Shown piece by piece: positions 1 to 13,100 of a DNA stretch of 34,643 bases. The position numbers and the translations under genes were made by a program. Numbering within the stretch: position 1 is the stretch's first letter; each line of letters starts with the position of its first letter. The notes under the pieces were generated by a model. That model was not told the origin of the DNA. It worked only from the letters and a program-made list of their open reading frames with translations, and searched no databases. Source of the stretch: Eimeria necatrix (taxonomy: Eukaryota; Apicomplexa; Conoidasida; Eucoccidiorida; Eimeriidae); NCBI RefSeq assembly GCF_000499385.1, contig NW_013654192.1, positions 1 to 34,643 on the forward strand, in the 5' to 3' direction.

Positions 1-3000
1 CCGGACGGCAGTGCCGCTGCCAGCGTAGCCTAGCCGGATTGCGTTAGAACTTCGCAGTGAAGGTACTCCCTCCCCTGCATAGGTTCGCCGACGAACTGGC
101 GGCCAGGCCCTAGCCATAACGTCTAGAAATTGCTTGTTTTCGACTTATCTGAGCGAGGTGCAGGACTGTGTGTGCATATGTGCACATCGAGTTCTGATCG
201 GATATGACGGAAGTGCGCAGCTGGCGGTCGTGATGGAGTTGTTTGATTGCAGCCTTTTTGTGGCTTCCACCTAGCGTTTTGGTTTTTGGTGTCGAACTGC
301 ATTATTAATTCGCAGTTGGCAAGGTGGGATGGCCATCTCTGGCATCTGCCTGCGCGCTGGCTGCAGGCCTGCAGTTTGTTGTTCCTTCTATACACGTTGT
401 GTGCATGGACGTTTGGCCTCGTCTAGGTGAGCTGTATGTGGGAATTCGGTGGCAGTTCGGAAGGTCCCGAGTCTTGACAGACCTTTCGGATCGTGGTTAC
501 ACATGGTAGCGCGTTTGCATAGAGGGATAGAAAACGAGTGCTGCAGGACCATCTAGGGATGATTCCGTAGGCAGCTGTCAGACGCTTCGTTGGTTTTAGG
601 AATCGGCGAAGGAGTAGCATCCACGTTGGCCTAGTCCTGATGCAATTGTGGTACATTACTGATTTTTCCTTGATTCTAATAAAGAATATGTGCCTTCGAC
701 CCTTGGCTTTTGCTTGTTGGGGCTGTTTGCGCGCACGTTTCGGTGAGAGACAACTGCTCGAGGTTTGTTTGTTGTGGGGTCCGTGCAGGGATGCGTTATT
801 GTGATCACACATGCGTGTAGATGAGATGGAATGCGCATATAGTAGGTATTGATGGGGTTCGTTAGGCTTGGATGATCTCGTTAAGGCACCCATTGGTTGT
901 GTTTTGGCACACGCAAGAAGCATCCGTGAGATTCATCGTACGATTGCGTAGGTCAGACGTTTCGCGCTTTTAAGAGAGATTCCAGGTTTACTGTGTGTTT
1001 CCTACTTGGACATTCAAACATCCATTGAATATGGCTTGGTGCAGGTTTTGGAAACTGCCGCCAACATATATTCGTTAGGAATTGCAGCGGCAAGATAATT
1101 TGATGCATCACTGTGTTATTCACGTTTGAAGTTTATATCAAGGCCTCAAGACCTCACGGAAAAGTGGATGCTGTATCACTTTGGACGCCCTAGGGACTTT
1201 GCGTTTATCGTGCAGGAAGTGCGGAGATAGTGACCCAAGTGTGCAGGGTGCATCGTTTGGCGATCTGTGCCATGCTTAGCCGCAGTCGCGCGTTTGAAAC
1301 CCGTTGCAGCATCAGCCTGACGATGCACTTAATGTTTGCCTTGTGGTGTCGTCGTCTTCTCGGTTCAGTTGGCTTGTTGTGAGTGAAGTTTAGGGGAGTC
1401 CCGGAGCTGTGCGCGGCTGATAATGAATTTATGTGGCGATAGGAGTACTATCGAACTGTGCTTTGCGAACACTAGTTTACCGCTTGCCAGTGTATTGGTG
1501 TATAGGATGTGAGTTTTCCAATGCTTGTTGAGAACCGCTTAGATATTCGTCTTTGTGAGACGGCGACTGGATTTTTTCTTGTGGCCTGAAGACAAGGTTT
1601 TGACCTCTTCAAGAAGATTTGCGCACATGAGCGATATTCTCTTGGCCCATAGACTCTTCACGCCCGTTACTGCTTACGTTTTAGTGGCATGCGATGCTAT
1701 TTCATTGTCTTCCCGATTAAACATTTGAGAGCACCAGAAATGGTTTAGAAAGCACTTATGAGAAACACGTTGGTTCTTTGTCGGTCTGCCTTTGGCGCAG
1801 ACAAGATTAAAAGGACCTGTGCTATTGCGAGGCGACTGCTGTTGTACAGAGCACATTGTTGCTTACACAGTTCGTATTGAAGTTCTAGCAGGTGGGAGGG
1901 GGCGACAGACCTGCGCATTATCCAGTGTTTATGCCTCAAGACAACATCAGTATCTTCTTGGGAGCTGGTTTCAGCTGAAAAAACAAACGGGCTAATCTCT
2001 GAGCAAAAATGTACTGCGCCTACGTTGCGCTGTGACCTACAGCTTATGTTCATCAACTTTCCAGTAACTTCGTTATCATTTTGGGCAGTCCATGCCTTCT
2101 GCGTAATTTTGCGGCACATATGTCTGCCGGATATCGGGCGTGAAACAAGGTTGCATGTTACCAACTGTACTCGTCTTTGCGTGATGCCGTTTAATGCACA
2201 GATTCATATTTTGATGAGCGTGCTTTGATGACGGTCAGATCATCCCGGTTACGTCGTCGCGAATTACTCTTCGTTCATGGTAGACGACGTGTGCTTTCGA
2301 AAGCAGATGTTGTAGTGCATTTTGCTAGTAGTAGTACAGCTTGTTAGCTTGCGAACGGTCTACCGTAGTAGTGCAAAGCCAGTCTTAACGGTGCCTGAAC
2401 GCTTTGAATACAATCACTTTTGTGAGGCCGCGTTGAGAACCAGTTACAATTCGTTTGCTCCGTTGAAAAACAGAGTTGTATATTCAAAGTGTATTTATTG
2501 TACTTGCTTATGCTTCACAGAGGACAACGTTTAGTGATGTTACAGTATTGTCTGGGCTGCGCGCGCCATTTTCCTTGGTACTTTCACTAGCCGTGTTGGC
2601 ACGCCGCGTACGAAGCAGGAACGACGGTGTGCTTTCATGGTTTCGTGGCTGCTAATAACCAGCAACCGCTGTGTGAATTGTCCCGCATAGCAGAGAGCAG
2701 AGTTTGGCGGTGGCAAGTGGCTCCACAGCAGTCCAATCGCTAGCTGCCTTTTTCAATCGAATCCTGTTGCTTATGGAAAGATGCATTCAAAATATCAAGC
2801 CAAGTAAACTTACCTAGGACGAACGTCACTTCGGAAATACTGGAAGCATGTTTCGACGCCTTTGATGAACTGCCTAGAAAAGTATGTGACTAAATTGAAA
2901 GGCCAGGCGGGACGTTTTTCAAGCTAATGAGCACGCGTGCAGAAACTACGTACAGTCATTATTTGTTTCATAACAAGCAAACAACAAACAGCATTGAGGC

Positions 3001-4597
3001 CTATGTGGAAAGTTTTGCTTGCTTGCAGTGTTGCGTAAATTCAGGAGTCGATTGAGATGTTATGGAGAGCTAAGTACTTTGCCTGCGGCAGAATACCGAG
3101 AAGGTGTCGCTTGGGAACAACAACAGTTGCGCGTCTAATACAACGGTTGGGACGCCTTACAAAGCTGTGTAGATAATGGTTTTGTGGGAGACTACTTGCA
3201 GGCAGTGCGTGTGAATCTCGTTTACTGCAATGCAAGCGTTCATGAAGCGAGTGGCAAACGTTTACACACTGGAATGTTCCATTTTGCGGAAGTACCGTAA
3301 TGCAAAAGAATCGCTGCTGCTTCGTCAAAAGATTTTCACTTTTCCTGGGGACTCGATGCTACCAGGGAGTGTGTTGTTGCTTACCGTACACTTTCTCATC
3401 GGCGTTATAACATTAGAATCGGCTTCTGTCTGTAAAGACTGCATAGTGGTCATATAACGGAATTAAGCTAATGTTGAGCGTAGCGGTGCAAGCACCGCAC
3501 ACATTCGGGATTGGGTGTTGCCTGGTGAACGGCTTACCGTGCTTCTATTCACAAATCATGGAAATGAGTGTTTCCAGCCTCGTGTCGCATGTAAATTTTG
3601 TAGGAGCTCAGCTGCACTTGTTGCATTATTTGACGTAGCCTGATATATGATTTGGCCTCTCGGCAACTGCAGCCATTGCCTAATCGCCTATCTCCAGCTT
3701 TTACTGAGTTCCGGTAGTGACTGTATCATGTGCAGTTTTATTCCGACGTACGGGGAATATGTGCAGTTGGCATCCTTAGTCTACCAGTTTTGTCTGCATA
3801 GCTGTAAATGCACGCAATACACGGTATATCGTTACAGCATCTAGTATTGAAAACGCGTATTCACTCTGAAGTGCACATGCTTAGTAGCGGGTGGCCGGGA
3901 CTGCGTGTCACTGTGTAAGTGCCCAGTGCTGCGTGTCTACCAGAGAGTCTTTGTTCCTGTATGTGTACGTGTATTCAGCCAACAGTTTTGCAACACTTCA
4001 ACTTACGAATGAACAAAATGGTTTCGGAACCACATTGAAGCTCTACGCATTCCCCTTCCGGTTTGTGTAGATGGGCCGTGTCAAGTCCGTTTGCCATGAC
4101 GCCTATTCCTGTGTGCCAGCGAGCATTTTAAGTTCATCTTAGGCAGTTGCAGCGTATGTGCAGCACTCATGTCCGTTACTCTGCACTATCACCACGAAAG
4201 CCCTTGTTAGGAATTTTGTGTAGCCTTGCGCGTTTTGCATTTCCACGGGCTGTTTGGAACCAAGTTCTAAAGAACACGCTCTACTGTGTTTCGTTGGCAT
4301 GGGCATGCCCGCATTGAAGTTTACATCCCCGTACATAGTTCAACAAGTTGCTTTCAGGCGAGCCTCAAGTACACGGTGCCCGAAGTTGTTTGCTTATTAC
4401 GGGCAAAGGATCGAATTGTCATGAAGATGTGAAGACTGGTACTCAGAAAGCGTGCCTGCACTGGAGCTTGATACGGTTTTTGAGGTACCAACACTTCCAT
4501 GTACATTAAAGCGGCAGTCGACTACGCGGAGGGTGCTTATGTTGACATCACGTTTCTCACACTATGCACCATCTTCTAGATTAATCGGTTTCATGAA
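1..4597. other. No supportable gene; T/G-rich non-coding DNA
   Basis: I see no gene model here. The longest open frames are 423-923 (166 codons) and 1745-2164 (139 codons), both on the minus strand. They show no family motif, and lengths like these are expected by chance in DNA of this composition. The + strand is visibly T- and G-rich. One copy of the recurring AGRRAGTRNG motif lies at 1214-1223. A donor-like site, AGGAT followed by GTGAGTT, lies at 1505-1515 and recurs at 11825-11835. GGGCATGCCC at 4301-4310 is a perfect 10-bp palindrome. Confidence 0.5.
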
Positions 4598-4733
4598 GGG
4601 TGCGTCTATTGAGCTGAAACGTCTCCACCTGGAAACAATTTTTTGAATATATATGTTCGGTGTACGGGTGCGTCTGCTGCGCTGAATCATCTCGAACTGA
4701 GACCATTTTTGATTATGTGTACTGTTTCGGCCT
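4598..4733. repeat. Two-copy tandem duplication, period 68 bp
   Basis: Unit 1 is 4598-4665 and unit 2 is about 4666-4733. Both begin with GGGTGCGTCT and share GCTGAA, TCTC and a following A/T block. Identity is roughly 70-75% by eye, with about one or two single-base indels. Read on + in the same frame, both units give GAS-x-x-L-x-x-LxLE, but unit 1 runs into a stop soon after. Coding is therefore possible but not shown. Confidence 0.6.
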
Positions 4734-6239
4734 TGAGTTGGTGAGGCCCTAGTGTGGATTAGAAAGAAGATTGGCTGTTGTTAGTTTACCTCGTATGGTG
4801 GATCCTTTGCATTGGTTGTTAAAGGCTGTGAGATACAAAAGAGGAAAACGTGGGACGTTTTAGTACTAAGGATTCTGGCATGATTGCTCTCAAGCTGTCT
4901 GGTAGTAGACTGTTTGATTTTCTGATTAGCTTATTCGTAGCAGTGCAGACTCTGGTGGTGCATATTGAATGATTCGCATTGCTTGTCAGGTTGGCATTCT
5001 AGGTGGTACGTAGAACCGCCCTACTGGACACAGAACAAATTGTAAGAATAGACTATCTGGTCATAAGCTTATGCGAAGGAACTGCAGTGCCCATAATGCT
5101 TTATGCAGCTGCGTTGACTGTTTCTGCATCTTGAACGTCACAAATCTTCTCGGACACTTGGTTTGCTGCACCAACAACATGACCCCACTGCGTGTAGCAT
5201 GACATCAACTATCAGCAAACTGCTGCCCCGTAGATTTGTTGTTGAACTGCAGGAAGTAAGCACATGGGATAAGGCAAATTTTGGCTTATTTGTTTGCTGC
5301 TGGCTGGTGATAACCTTTCTCTAGCTTCGACATATTACGGGCAGAACGTGCGCTCAAAAATGTCAGCCACCGTAGGAACGCCTGGCGTGAGTTTCCCTAA
5401 CTAATATCGCCCCAAGTTTCTTGAAGGGTGTCTTTGGTGCAAGCTAGCCCAGCTATTCTTCCAGCATTTCTAGAGATGCTGCGACGGCGAAAATGCGTTT
5501 TGTGCTCTATGGCCCAGCGAGAGGATCTCGCCAAGGCTAGGTGTGCTTCAGTATGTGCGTCTTTAGAATTGTGCTGCTTCTCATGACGCTGTAGGAACAT
5601 TTGCTTTGTAATGACTCATTGTATATAACTTTCCGTTTGAGTATTCGTTTGCTCAACGTCACATGGAAACTTAACGCCTGTCTAGTCAAATGGGCGACAT
5701 TTACAGTGGAACGTAGAGGCAAGCAGTAGAATGGCGAAGCATGCATATCATGGCTCGCTGTTACCGAATAATACTACTTTGAAATGGCGAAGCTGTATTG
5801 CTTCGGAAGATAGTACAGGCTGTTATACTGCACTTGGACTTGTCGGCCGCGAATTGGTGAACGATCAGTTGGTGAGAATCGTAGAATGAAGTTGCATCAC
5901 ATCACAATCTAGGAAAGTGCAAATATTAACGCTCGTATTTTAAGTTTAGGCCTGCCATCATGCTTCCCATTGCTGGCAGCGATCATAGCGAATCGGTGAC
6001 TCATGGGCTTTGCCATCCATAGCGGTAGCGCTATTCCATTTTATAACAGAAATTGGCTCGATTCACAGTATGAACGTGTGAACATCGCTTAACCTCCAGA
6101 AGGTGCGCCTTGTGTTGGTCTTAGTGATACGGATGACTGTCCTCGGTAGGACAGGCGCGTTTATTGCGGCTGTAGCGTTCGAAAGGTGTTTCCTAAGAGA
6201 TAATACGTTTATCGTATTCACTTGGTTTTAGAAACTCCT
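4734..6239. other. No supportable gene
   Basis: Open frames here stay under about 70 codons. A motif copy lies at 5251-5260. Its downstream frame (5253 onward) is short and ends in a run of hydrophobic residues before a stop. It has a fair acceptor but no partner exons. GTGAGT at 5384 is donor-like. I see nothing else of note. Confidence 0.45.
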
Positions 6240-6405
6240 TGTTGTGCAGTATGCGGGCAGGAAAATAGCTATAGTCACTCTGCTACGTTGCAGGAAGTAT
6301 GGCTTCACTGACATCACAGAGCTGGACGATAGGGCCTGCTTCACACCATGCGGAGAACTAAACGTCAATCATTGCCGTCATAGGTGCCACGCATTCGTAG
6401 GGTTT
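6240..6405 (+). repeat. Diverged duplication, copy A (partner near 9640-9785)
   Basis: This shares, in the same order as the partner, an ACTCT block, AGGAAGTAYGGCTT (6293-6306), GGCATC/GACATC followed by ACAGAG, AGGGCCT and a CGTAGGGTT block. Identity is perhaps 60-65% with small indels. On + the frame after the AG at 6292-6293 is open to 6432 and includes several cysteines (CFTPCGEL, NHCRHRC). A possible exon is 6294-6383, ending before GTGCCA. The right edge carries a small hairpin. Confidence 0.5.
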
Positions 6406-6421
6406 ATCGTTCTCCCTACGA
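6395..6421. repeat. Small hairpin, 8-bp stem
   Basis: TCGTAGGG (6395-6402) pairs with CCCTACGA (6414-6421) across an 11-base loop. It sits at the right edge of duplication copy A. The partner keeps CGTAGGG but not the pairing arm, so the structure is not conserved. Confidence 0.35.
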
Positions 6422-9400
6422 GGCCTTATTAGTTACTGGTTGGCCTTGTGGCTTGGCAAGCATCACTGCTGCAAGGTGTTCTGAGCGGCCTCCAAAATGC
6501 AGTCTCGGAACTTTTGCATTGCAAGGTGTTGCACCAGATCGTCAGTCCTGACAGGTCGAACAGTTCGCCTGCATGGCCGCTGTCGCTAGTTCAGGACTTT
6601 CTTAATGCTGTCTGCATCTAAATGCATTGCTGGATGGCCTTGCACTAGGAATCGTCTGCTGTCTCCGCATCGCTGACCGAATAGAGAATCAGCGACGCAG
6701 ATGTCAGTTTTCCGTGCCTGCCTGTACCCTGTCTATAAAGTTATGGAATTTACGGCGCCGTGTTATTTCGCCCCCTCGCGGCATATTAGAACGCGTACGG
6801 ATTCCGATACCCTTGTTCCAGCTCGCAGCTACACTATTTTTGTTTAAAAGAAGGCCGGAACTAGTCATGGGAAAACAACGGAAGGAATTATGGTTCAAGT
6901 AAAAACTGAAGCGAAAATTCCCCAAATACAAACGGACATCTACTTAAAGATGTGTGTGGTCTTGCTGTTCGCAGTACGGTTAGTACTGGAATGCTTAATA
7001 CCGCATAATCATCATCTGTTAGAAGAGCATGCACATCAGAGAAGGGTTCTGCATGCCCTTGCTGTTCAGTGCGATATCTATGGTCCACAATAAGTACTCC
7101 GAGCGTTTGTTGGGCACGTGGCAACGGTCACAGCTGATTGAATTGGATTCTTTCCAGCACGGTGAGCAGATGCTACGTTTGACTCGTTCAGGGTTTTGCT
7201 CGCCTTTGAGCAAGTGAACGTGCATGCAGCGTCTGGTCCCAGCTGGTTTTCCGCTTTCTGGCACTGGAGGATGTGCGTTTGCTATTCACGCAGCCACGCG
7301 TACGTTACTCGTAGTCACATATCACGGACGATTCGTGACTACATACAATGCGATACGTCATTTGATAATAGTTTGCAGATCTTGAGATCTGTGCCATTGG
7401 AGATTTCGCTGTACAGCAAGTACGGCCATAAGAGAAAGGTTTAATTGTAGTTTAAGTTAGCCATAATTCTGGCATTTAGCTAATAGTGTTTCAGTAAGCT
7501 TTCTTGCCATGGAGGTGGATCGGCGGAGCTTGTCATCGACGGAATGAGTATTCAGACAGTGTGCTTGTTCTACTGCCAACCGCGTTTTTTGTTTCGTTTC
7601 GCGGCTCTTGATATGTTGTCTGCAACAGCACATGAAAGCGTCGATTCAGGTAAGCCCATCCGTTGCCATGAATTCAGACTTTGTTGGCCTCCAGTATCTT
7701 GAGGGTGGAATGGGAGTCGCTCTGTTTAGGGACGAAGATACCTTCACACCTTGAATTGTGGGTTGTGTGCAATGTAATTTACTCCTGATGAGAATGCTGC
7801 GCTGATTTGGTAACAAGCGTGCCTCTGCGTCACGGTTATATTGTCCGTTCCAAGTTAGGATTGTATACACAACGAAGTACTGCTTTTGGGAAATAGTCGT
7901 TTTTGTTTTTGTGTCAGATACGTCTGAGGATCTCTAGACGCATTGCCGGAGCTTGCCATTACATTGAGCTGCCTGGGGTTCAGAGACTTCCAACAAGAGT
8001 TCCTGTAGTGGAGGGCAGCATGTGCATGTTCGCAAGAACGGCCTAGACGGCCTAGTGTGGGATGTTCTTCTAATGCATCATCAGGTTGTAAGCAGCGATA
8101 ATCTGACATTCCAGTAGGCAAAATGCTGGATGTGTACTTGTTGCTTTGCATCTCTTCGAAGCAAGCGTATCTTCTGCTAATAGCCTTTTGCTCTAAGCAA
8201 CGAGGATATTTAAAAATTTCTCCAAAGTTGCGGAATTTTGTCTGAACTGTAGAACGTGAGCCACTTTCCAGCACAGTAAGCTGTACAGATAGCTCATACC
8301 GAAGCTGTGTGCAACTGCGGGGCAAGAGTTTTGATTCATCTTGCCGTGAGTAATTCATGTCGCGCCTTTAATCCAAGATAATGAGAGTGACATTTTGAGT
8401 CCCCTGTGAGGGGGTACAATTTCCGAGGTAAACGCGTATGCCCGTTTCCAGCGCGTAAGCCAGAGGAGGACCAACAAACAGAGGAGGCCAAATTCAAGTT
8501 TGCGTTTGGGCTGATTGTTGTTTCTTTCACGTGAGGGCACTACTGTCACTTCTTTCTGGAACATGTGCAGCTGTGGCATGACCCTAGGGACAACTGAACG
8601 CCCTAGATATTTCAAATGCTGTGCACATTATAATAATTGTTATGAAGGTACTGATTAGAAGTGGATTTTTTCCGATAGAAATACAAACGATACAGTAACT
8701 CTGGTATCAGGTTTTATCGATTTTTGGCTCATTCGAAAACGATGAAATCACAGAATCGGCTCGCGCCTCACCAGCAAGTGAGTCATGCAGTGTGCTTTTT
8801 AAGACTTGCTGTCTTCAGAATTTATGCTGACGAAGTACTCGTCCTGACATGGTTCACTTTCGCTTTCTTAGTTTCTGTCTAGTGACGCTACGTGTGACTA
8901 AGGTGGAGTCTCTTTCGGCGGTATGGACTTTTCAGCTCAGTTTTTGCTTGCACGCAACGGGCTTCAAATCTTTGCTAAAGCAGTACGGGACTACCCTGAA
9001 GAGGCGTAACACTATGCCGCCAGGCAGCAACATCACATCGTGGCGCAGTGCCTTGAAATGCCCGATCGACTGCAAATTCTATGTGCCATTAGTTAGTAAG
9101 ATTCGTGCAACACGGAATGAACAAATGCGCGAAGTATACAAACAGCTTTAGACCTGTGTTTGCTGCTAGACGATTGCACTGTTTGGTATTAACTCTTCGT
9201 GTCACGAGCTATCTGTAGTAATCTTATCGTTCGTCTGCATTAAAGCTTAGAGGTTGTGGCAGAGTATTTCCCTTTGTTGTATTATGTGGATGCACGCGTT
9301 TGTATAAAACAGCCTCTTTTTTGAATCAGTATTTCTTGGATTTTCGTCTCTCCGTTGAGATTTTTTGAAAATATCAGCACACATTCGAGGCGTCGGTTTG

Positions 9401-9634
9401 CAGCTACTGGAAATCAGTGATCGTGCGGCGCAATAGCCCTGTTCTACTTTACTGCACGAACTGAGCTTGCGAGCACTGTTCGACGTCCAGAAAGTTCGTC
9501 TTCTGTAAGAGTGGCTTACTGTAGCTAATGGATGCTCTTAGCAGCTCCAAGATGCGTATAACTCTCAAGGCACTCAAAGGTGATAAGCAAGGACATCTCT
9601 CGTAATGTGGCTTGACCACAGGAATTTTTCCTTG
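6406..9634. other. No supportable gene
   Basis: The longest frame is 7855-8358 on the minus strand (167 codons). It has a balanced, soluble-looking composition but no motif I recognise and no duplicate to test it against. Donor-like sites on + are CAG|GTAAGC at 7651 and GCC|GTGAGT at 8346. I could not pair either with a convincing exon. An 8849-9151 + frame (100 codons) is similarly anonymous. Confidence 0.4.
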
Positions 9635-9785
9635 TGTAGTCTGTAGAGAGAAACATATAGGACACTCTTTTCCACACCCTGTAGGAAGTACGGCTTGCTT
9701 ACGTGGCATCACAGAGTCAGAAGCCAGGGCCTCTCCTACAGGTATTAAACGAAACTCAGACGCGCATCTCTACGTAGGGTTGTTG
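9635..9785 (+). repeat. Diverged duplication, copy B (partner near 6240-6405)
   Basis: This is the partner of the block at 6240-6405, about 3.4 kb away in the same orientation. It contains the motif at 9683-9692. Here CCTGTAGGA (9678-9686) and its reverse complement TCCTACAGG (9734-9742) also form a widely spaced inverted repeat. Confidence 0.5.
9685..9741 (+). CDS. Candidate short exon, 57 nt
   Basis: The product is not recognised. The segment follows a TAG acceptor-like site (9682-9684) and ends at CAG|GTATTA, a reasonable donor. Two frames are open. One gives 19 whole codons starting EVR. The other starts with one base, reads KYGLLTW and so on, and ends on two bases, which would splice in frame to the candidate exon at 9877 after a 135-base intron. 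The homologous block at 6294 keeps only the second frame open, which mildly favours it. There is no transcript evidence. This could equally be non-coding repeat. Confidence 0.22.
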
Positions 9786-9876
9786 AACTTTTTATGGAAG
9801 CTTTACAAAACCTTGTTTATCCTCGTGACGTTTCGTTAAAGGTGACAGTTGTCAAGGTGCCTGAGCTTGTCCCTAG

Positions 9877-9996
9877 ATTGCGGCATTACTGCGAGTGTAG
9901 TACACGCGGATTTGATACACCAGCTTGTGCGCTTTCTGAGGATTTCTATTGCTGGATTCGATGGCCTGTATATTGGGCAAATAATCACTATAATGT
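9877..9996 (+). CDS. Candidate cysteine-bearing exon, 120 nt
   Basis: The product is not recognised. The acceptor side is T/C-rich and ends CCCTAG (9871-9876). The exon takes one base, runs 39 codons and ends on two bases before GTAACC. In that phase the donor itself creates the in-frame stop. The peptide begins LRHYCECSTRGF and continues with two further cysteines and a W-rich end (YCWIRWP). It is compatible in phase with the 57-nt candidate upstream. Four cysteines in 39 residues hint at a secreted or extracellular module, but I cannot name a fold. Confidence 0.25.
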
Positions 9997-10170
9997 GTAA
10001 CCCGAGGAGCTTGGCGTGGGACCCATTTTGCCAGGTGGTCCTAGTAACCCTATGTCCTTATGCTGACGCACATGCCCTGTATTGTGGTACCACGTTTCAT
10101 GGCTTGCGAAGCGTTGCGCCAGGTCTTTTACATCATCCTGGTGGAGAGTGACCTCTTGGATTCCTATGAA

Positions 10171-10182
10171 GGCGCATGCGCC
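10171..10182. repeat. Perfect 12-bp palindrome containing GCATGC
   Basis: GGCGCATGCGCC is self-complementary. It is one of many GCATGC sites in the window. In coccidian parasites, related GCATGC elements are known promoter or AP2-factor sites. Whether that applies here is unknown because the species is not established. Confidence 0.45.
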
Positions 10183-13100
10183 ATTAAAGAAGTGTCAATA
10201 GAGCATTCACGCACGTTATTTGCTTGTGCGTTTCTTATGTATGCATGCGTAGTACGTGAATTGATCAAAGTTCACTCAAACAAGAAACGTATTGTAGATT
10301 GGCTGGAAATCATTTTTAGTGTGCTAGGAAGAGGTAACTGTTTGATGGTGTTACTGGAAAGGCATTTACGGTGCACGGCAAGTTGGTGAGGCAGTTCGAG
10401 CATGAACAGGACGTTCAAGCCGTGAGGGTTGTGTCTGTCAGGCACTGTTTTGCCATTGCCTGTTTACTTTCAAAGAAACGCACATTCAGCAATTTATTGT
10501 CCAGACGCTACTTCTTCCAATGCCCACATGTCTATCAGCAACGGTGGACGTGGCGTCTGTACATCTAGGCTGAGGTCGCGGGATGACAGCAGATTTTGAA
10601 TGTAGCGCCATCAAAAACAGTCTTTACCCTGTTTGCAATTGAGCTCTTAACCTCATCTGGGCGTGGCGTGTGGTTTCCGGACCGCTGTGACTAGCTAAAC
10701 GACACAGGAAGAGCTGACTTAACAGCTAGTGTTTTCTTCTTATGTAACAGGAACTCAAAGGCATAGTGGCTTTAATGTATATAGAAAGTGCGGCGCCTTG
10801 TACATTTGGGTGGTTTCTGACCGCGTGCGTATTAGAGAGGGCGCGTATGCCCTTCAAAGGCGTCAATGCACCATTCACGAACAATACGTGAACAAGCTGA
10901 GTAGTAGGAGGCCGTCACCCTCCAATAAAGAGCGTGCGATATTCATACGCAAATTCATCTCGCGATGCATATAATTGTAGTTGTTTTGCACTCACTTCCG
11001 GAGTGGCTTGTCAATAGTGGGCTTCAACAGGCGTTGAACGGTGTGTATGATTGGCTGAACGCTTGCGAGCGTTCGTTGCAATCCTGTGCATTGCAACACC
11101 AATTCGGGAGCGCGTTTGGTGTTCTTGGTGATTTGAAGGAGTCAACGAAGACCTCCTGTTTGCACACAAGGCAGCGGGAACTCTGCAGCCGTCCTTCGTT
11201 GAGCCACTGGGGCTTCTGCAGCGCGGGCATTCCCCGCTGAGGAGAATGCGTGCTATAGAGTGCCAAACGGTGAGTCGCGAAGAGAATGGAATGCATATGT
11301 AGGGAACTCAGTAGTTCGCAAAGGGAGCATACTGGCGTGTGGCAGAGCAGTGCTAGTGTCTAAAGATGCTTTGAAAGTGGAGGAATGCTGCTTTTGGCTT
11401 TCGTGCAGTTACTCGACAGCTACTGATTCATGGGTTCCACGCAAGCATGTACGTTGAAGCTGCGCGGGGAATCATCTCGTATTTCTTGGATGGAACAGCT
11501 TGACGTTCCTCGCTACGTAGGTCGCTATTGCATTCTTCTTAGGTGACAAGTCGGTTCACGCTCAAATAGGTTACGCTAAAATTGGGGAATTTGCACCGGC
11601 GTCTTTTGGGGGAGCTTCGCAATCAACTAACGCAGCTGGCACTATATGGAACTACGAGCATTGGTAGCGCGCACCAGCGTTTCTATGGAACAACTCTCTA
11701 TGATTTCTAAGAAGCAGGCTTAACGTGTCAAACTGCCGGAGATTCGTTGCCGCTGCCCTTGCTGATACCACTCATACTAGGCTGCAGATCGACAAAGTGT
11801 TTCCGTTTATCAAGGCTGCTTTCAGGATGTGAGTTCCTAGTTATAGCAGTGGGCAATTTTTTCGTAGATTACTCTGATAGCACAGCATGGAGGATTGTCA
11901 CTTGTGCTTCCGCGATTCGCCAGTGTCTTCCTGCCTGTTTCACAGTACAGTAATCACAGTGGAAATAATGAAGCGCTATGCATTAGTAAATTGCTCCACG
12001 TGTTAAGCGTTGTTCCGGGATTCCTATACAATTTGCCGTGCGTTTGCTGGCATGCACGTTCGCAAACGCATTTTTAGGGTTACGGTGTTGAGATGACGGC
12101 TATAATGATCAGTCCAAAATTTTCTTGGAATACGTTTGTTTGTAGCGTCCGCCCAATTGGCCGTACGGTGCTTTGGAAATAAAAAAGGGTCAGTATAAGA
12201 GTTGGGGTCCATCTCAAACTTTTCCCAGTGAAGTCGTATTGATGCGGCACCCACGCGCAGAGAAACTTCATAACGGTATGGACGGCCTTTGGATTCCCAG
12301 AAATTACGTTGCTGACTAATCCTAGTGCAGCTGCAGCACATATAGGATCTCATAGAAGTATGTATTGCCTCATATTGCATCATAAGGCGCTTGCTTCAGT
12401 TTTTTGGGCTATCCAGATGTCGCGGCAGTTCACTCAGTGGAACCCAAGGAAGTGAGCAGTCCTGCTGTTGTTAGCATGAAGACATGACAGTTTTTGCATT
12501 CATTTTCTTGCCTTAATTGGAGCCCTGCAATCACAGCGCATTTTGCGTAAACGATATGAGAGTGTACCGAAGCTGGAAATGCATGCGACCCTGCTTCGCT
12601 GAAAATAGCAAAGTACCATAATGATTTGTTTGCTGAGCAGAGCAGTCGTCACGTGGAAAATAGATAGTGAGCTGCTTGCGTTTTAACTTACTCCCGTCCA
12701 TTTTGCAAGGACTAGTGGAGGCCCTGCTGGCTTTGTCAAACAGCCTGTAGCTTTCACTCATTTGTCATTCACATGTGGCGTGCCCCATTAATCTTAGAAT
12801 CTGATTAAAGCGGTGAACAAGACATCGCGTCCAAGCAGTGCCAGATGTTGATGTTTTCTGTCCATTTTAACTATCATGATGATGCATAGACGAAAGGGGC
12901 CTTCTCTAAATAATTTCCGGATCTGCTTGCGTGTTCCGAGGGAAAGAATATATTTGGATAGGAGCTTAGCCCTGGTCGTTTGAAGGTGTAATTACTGGCA
13001 AAATGTCGCTTGCTTGGAAATAAAAAGGACCCAGTAAATGGGACGTCAAGGAAAGGATTTATCAGTTCTGTCCAAAATGTTACGATTCACGATGCGGATG

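Noticed and set aside
7855..8358. 167-codon minus strand frame as a gene
   Set aside because: No splice context, no recognisable motif, and a length compatible with chance.
12170..13100. Possible duplication around TTGGAAATAAAAA (12172 and 13013) with similar short + frames
   Set aside because: The exact match is only about 13 A-rich bases and the rest aligns poorly. I could not separate it from chance.
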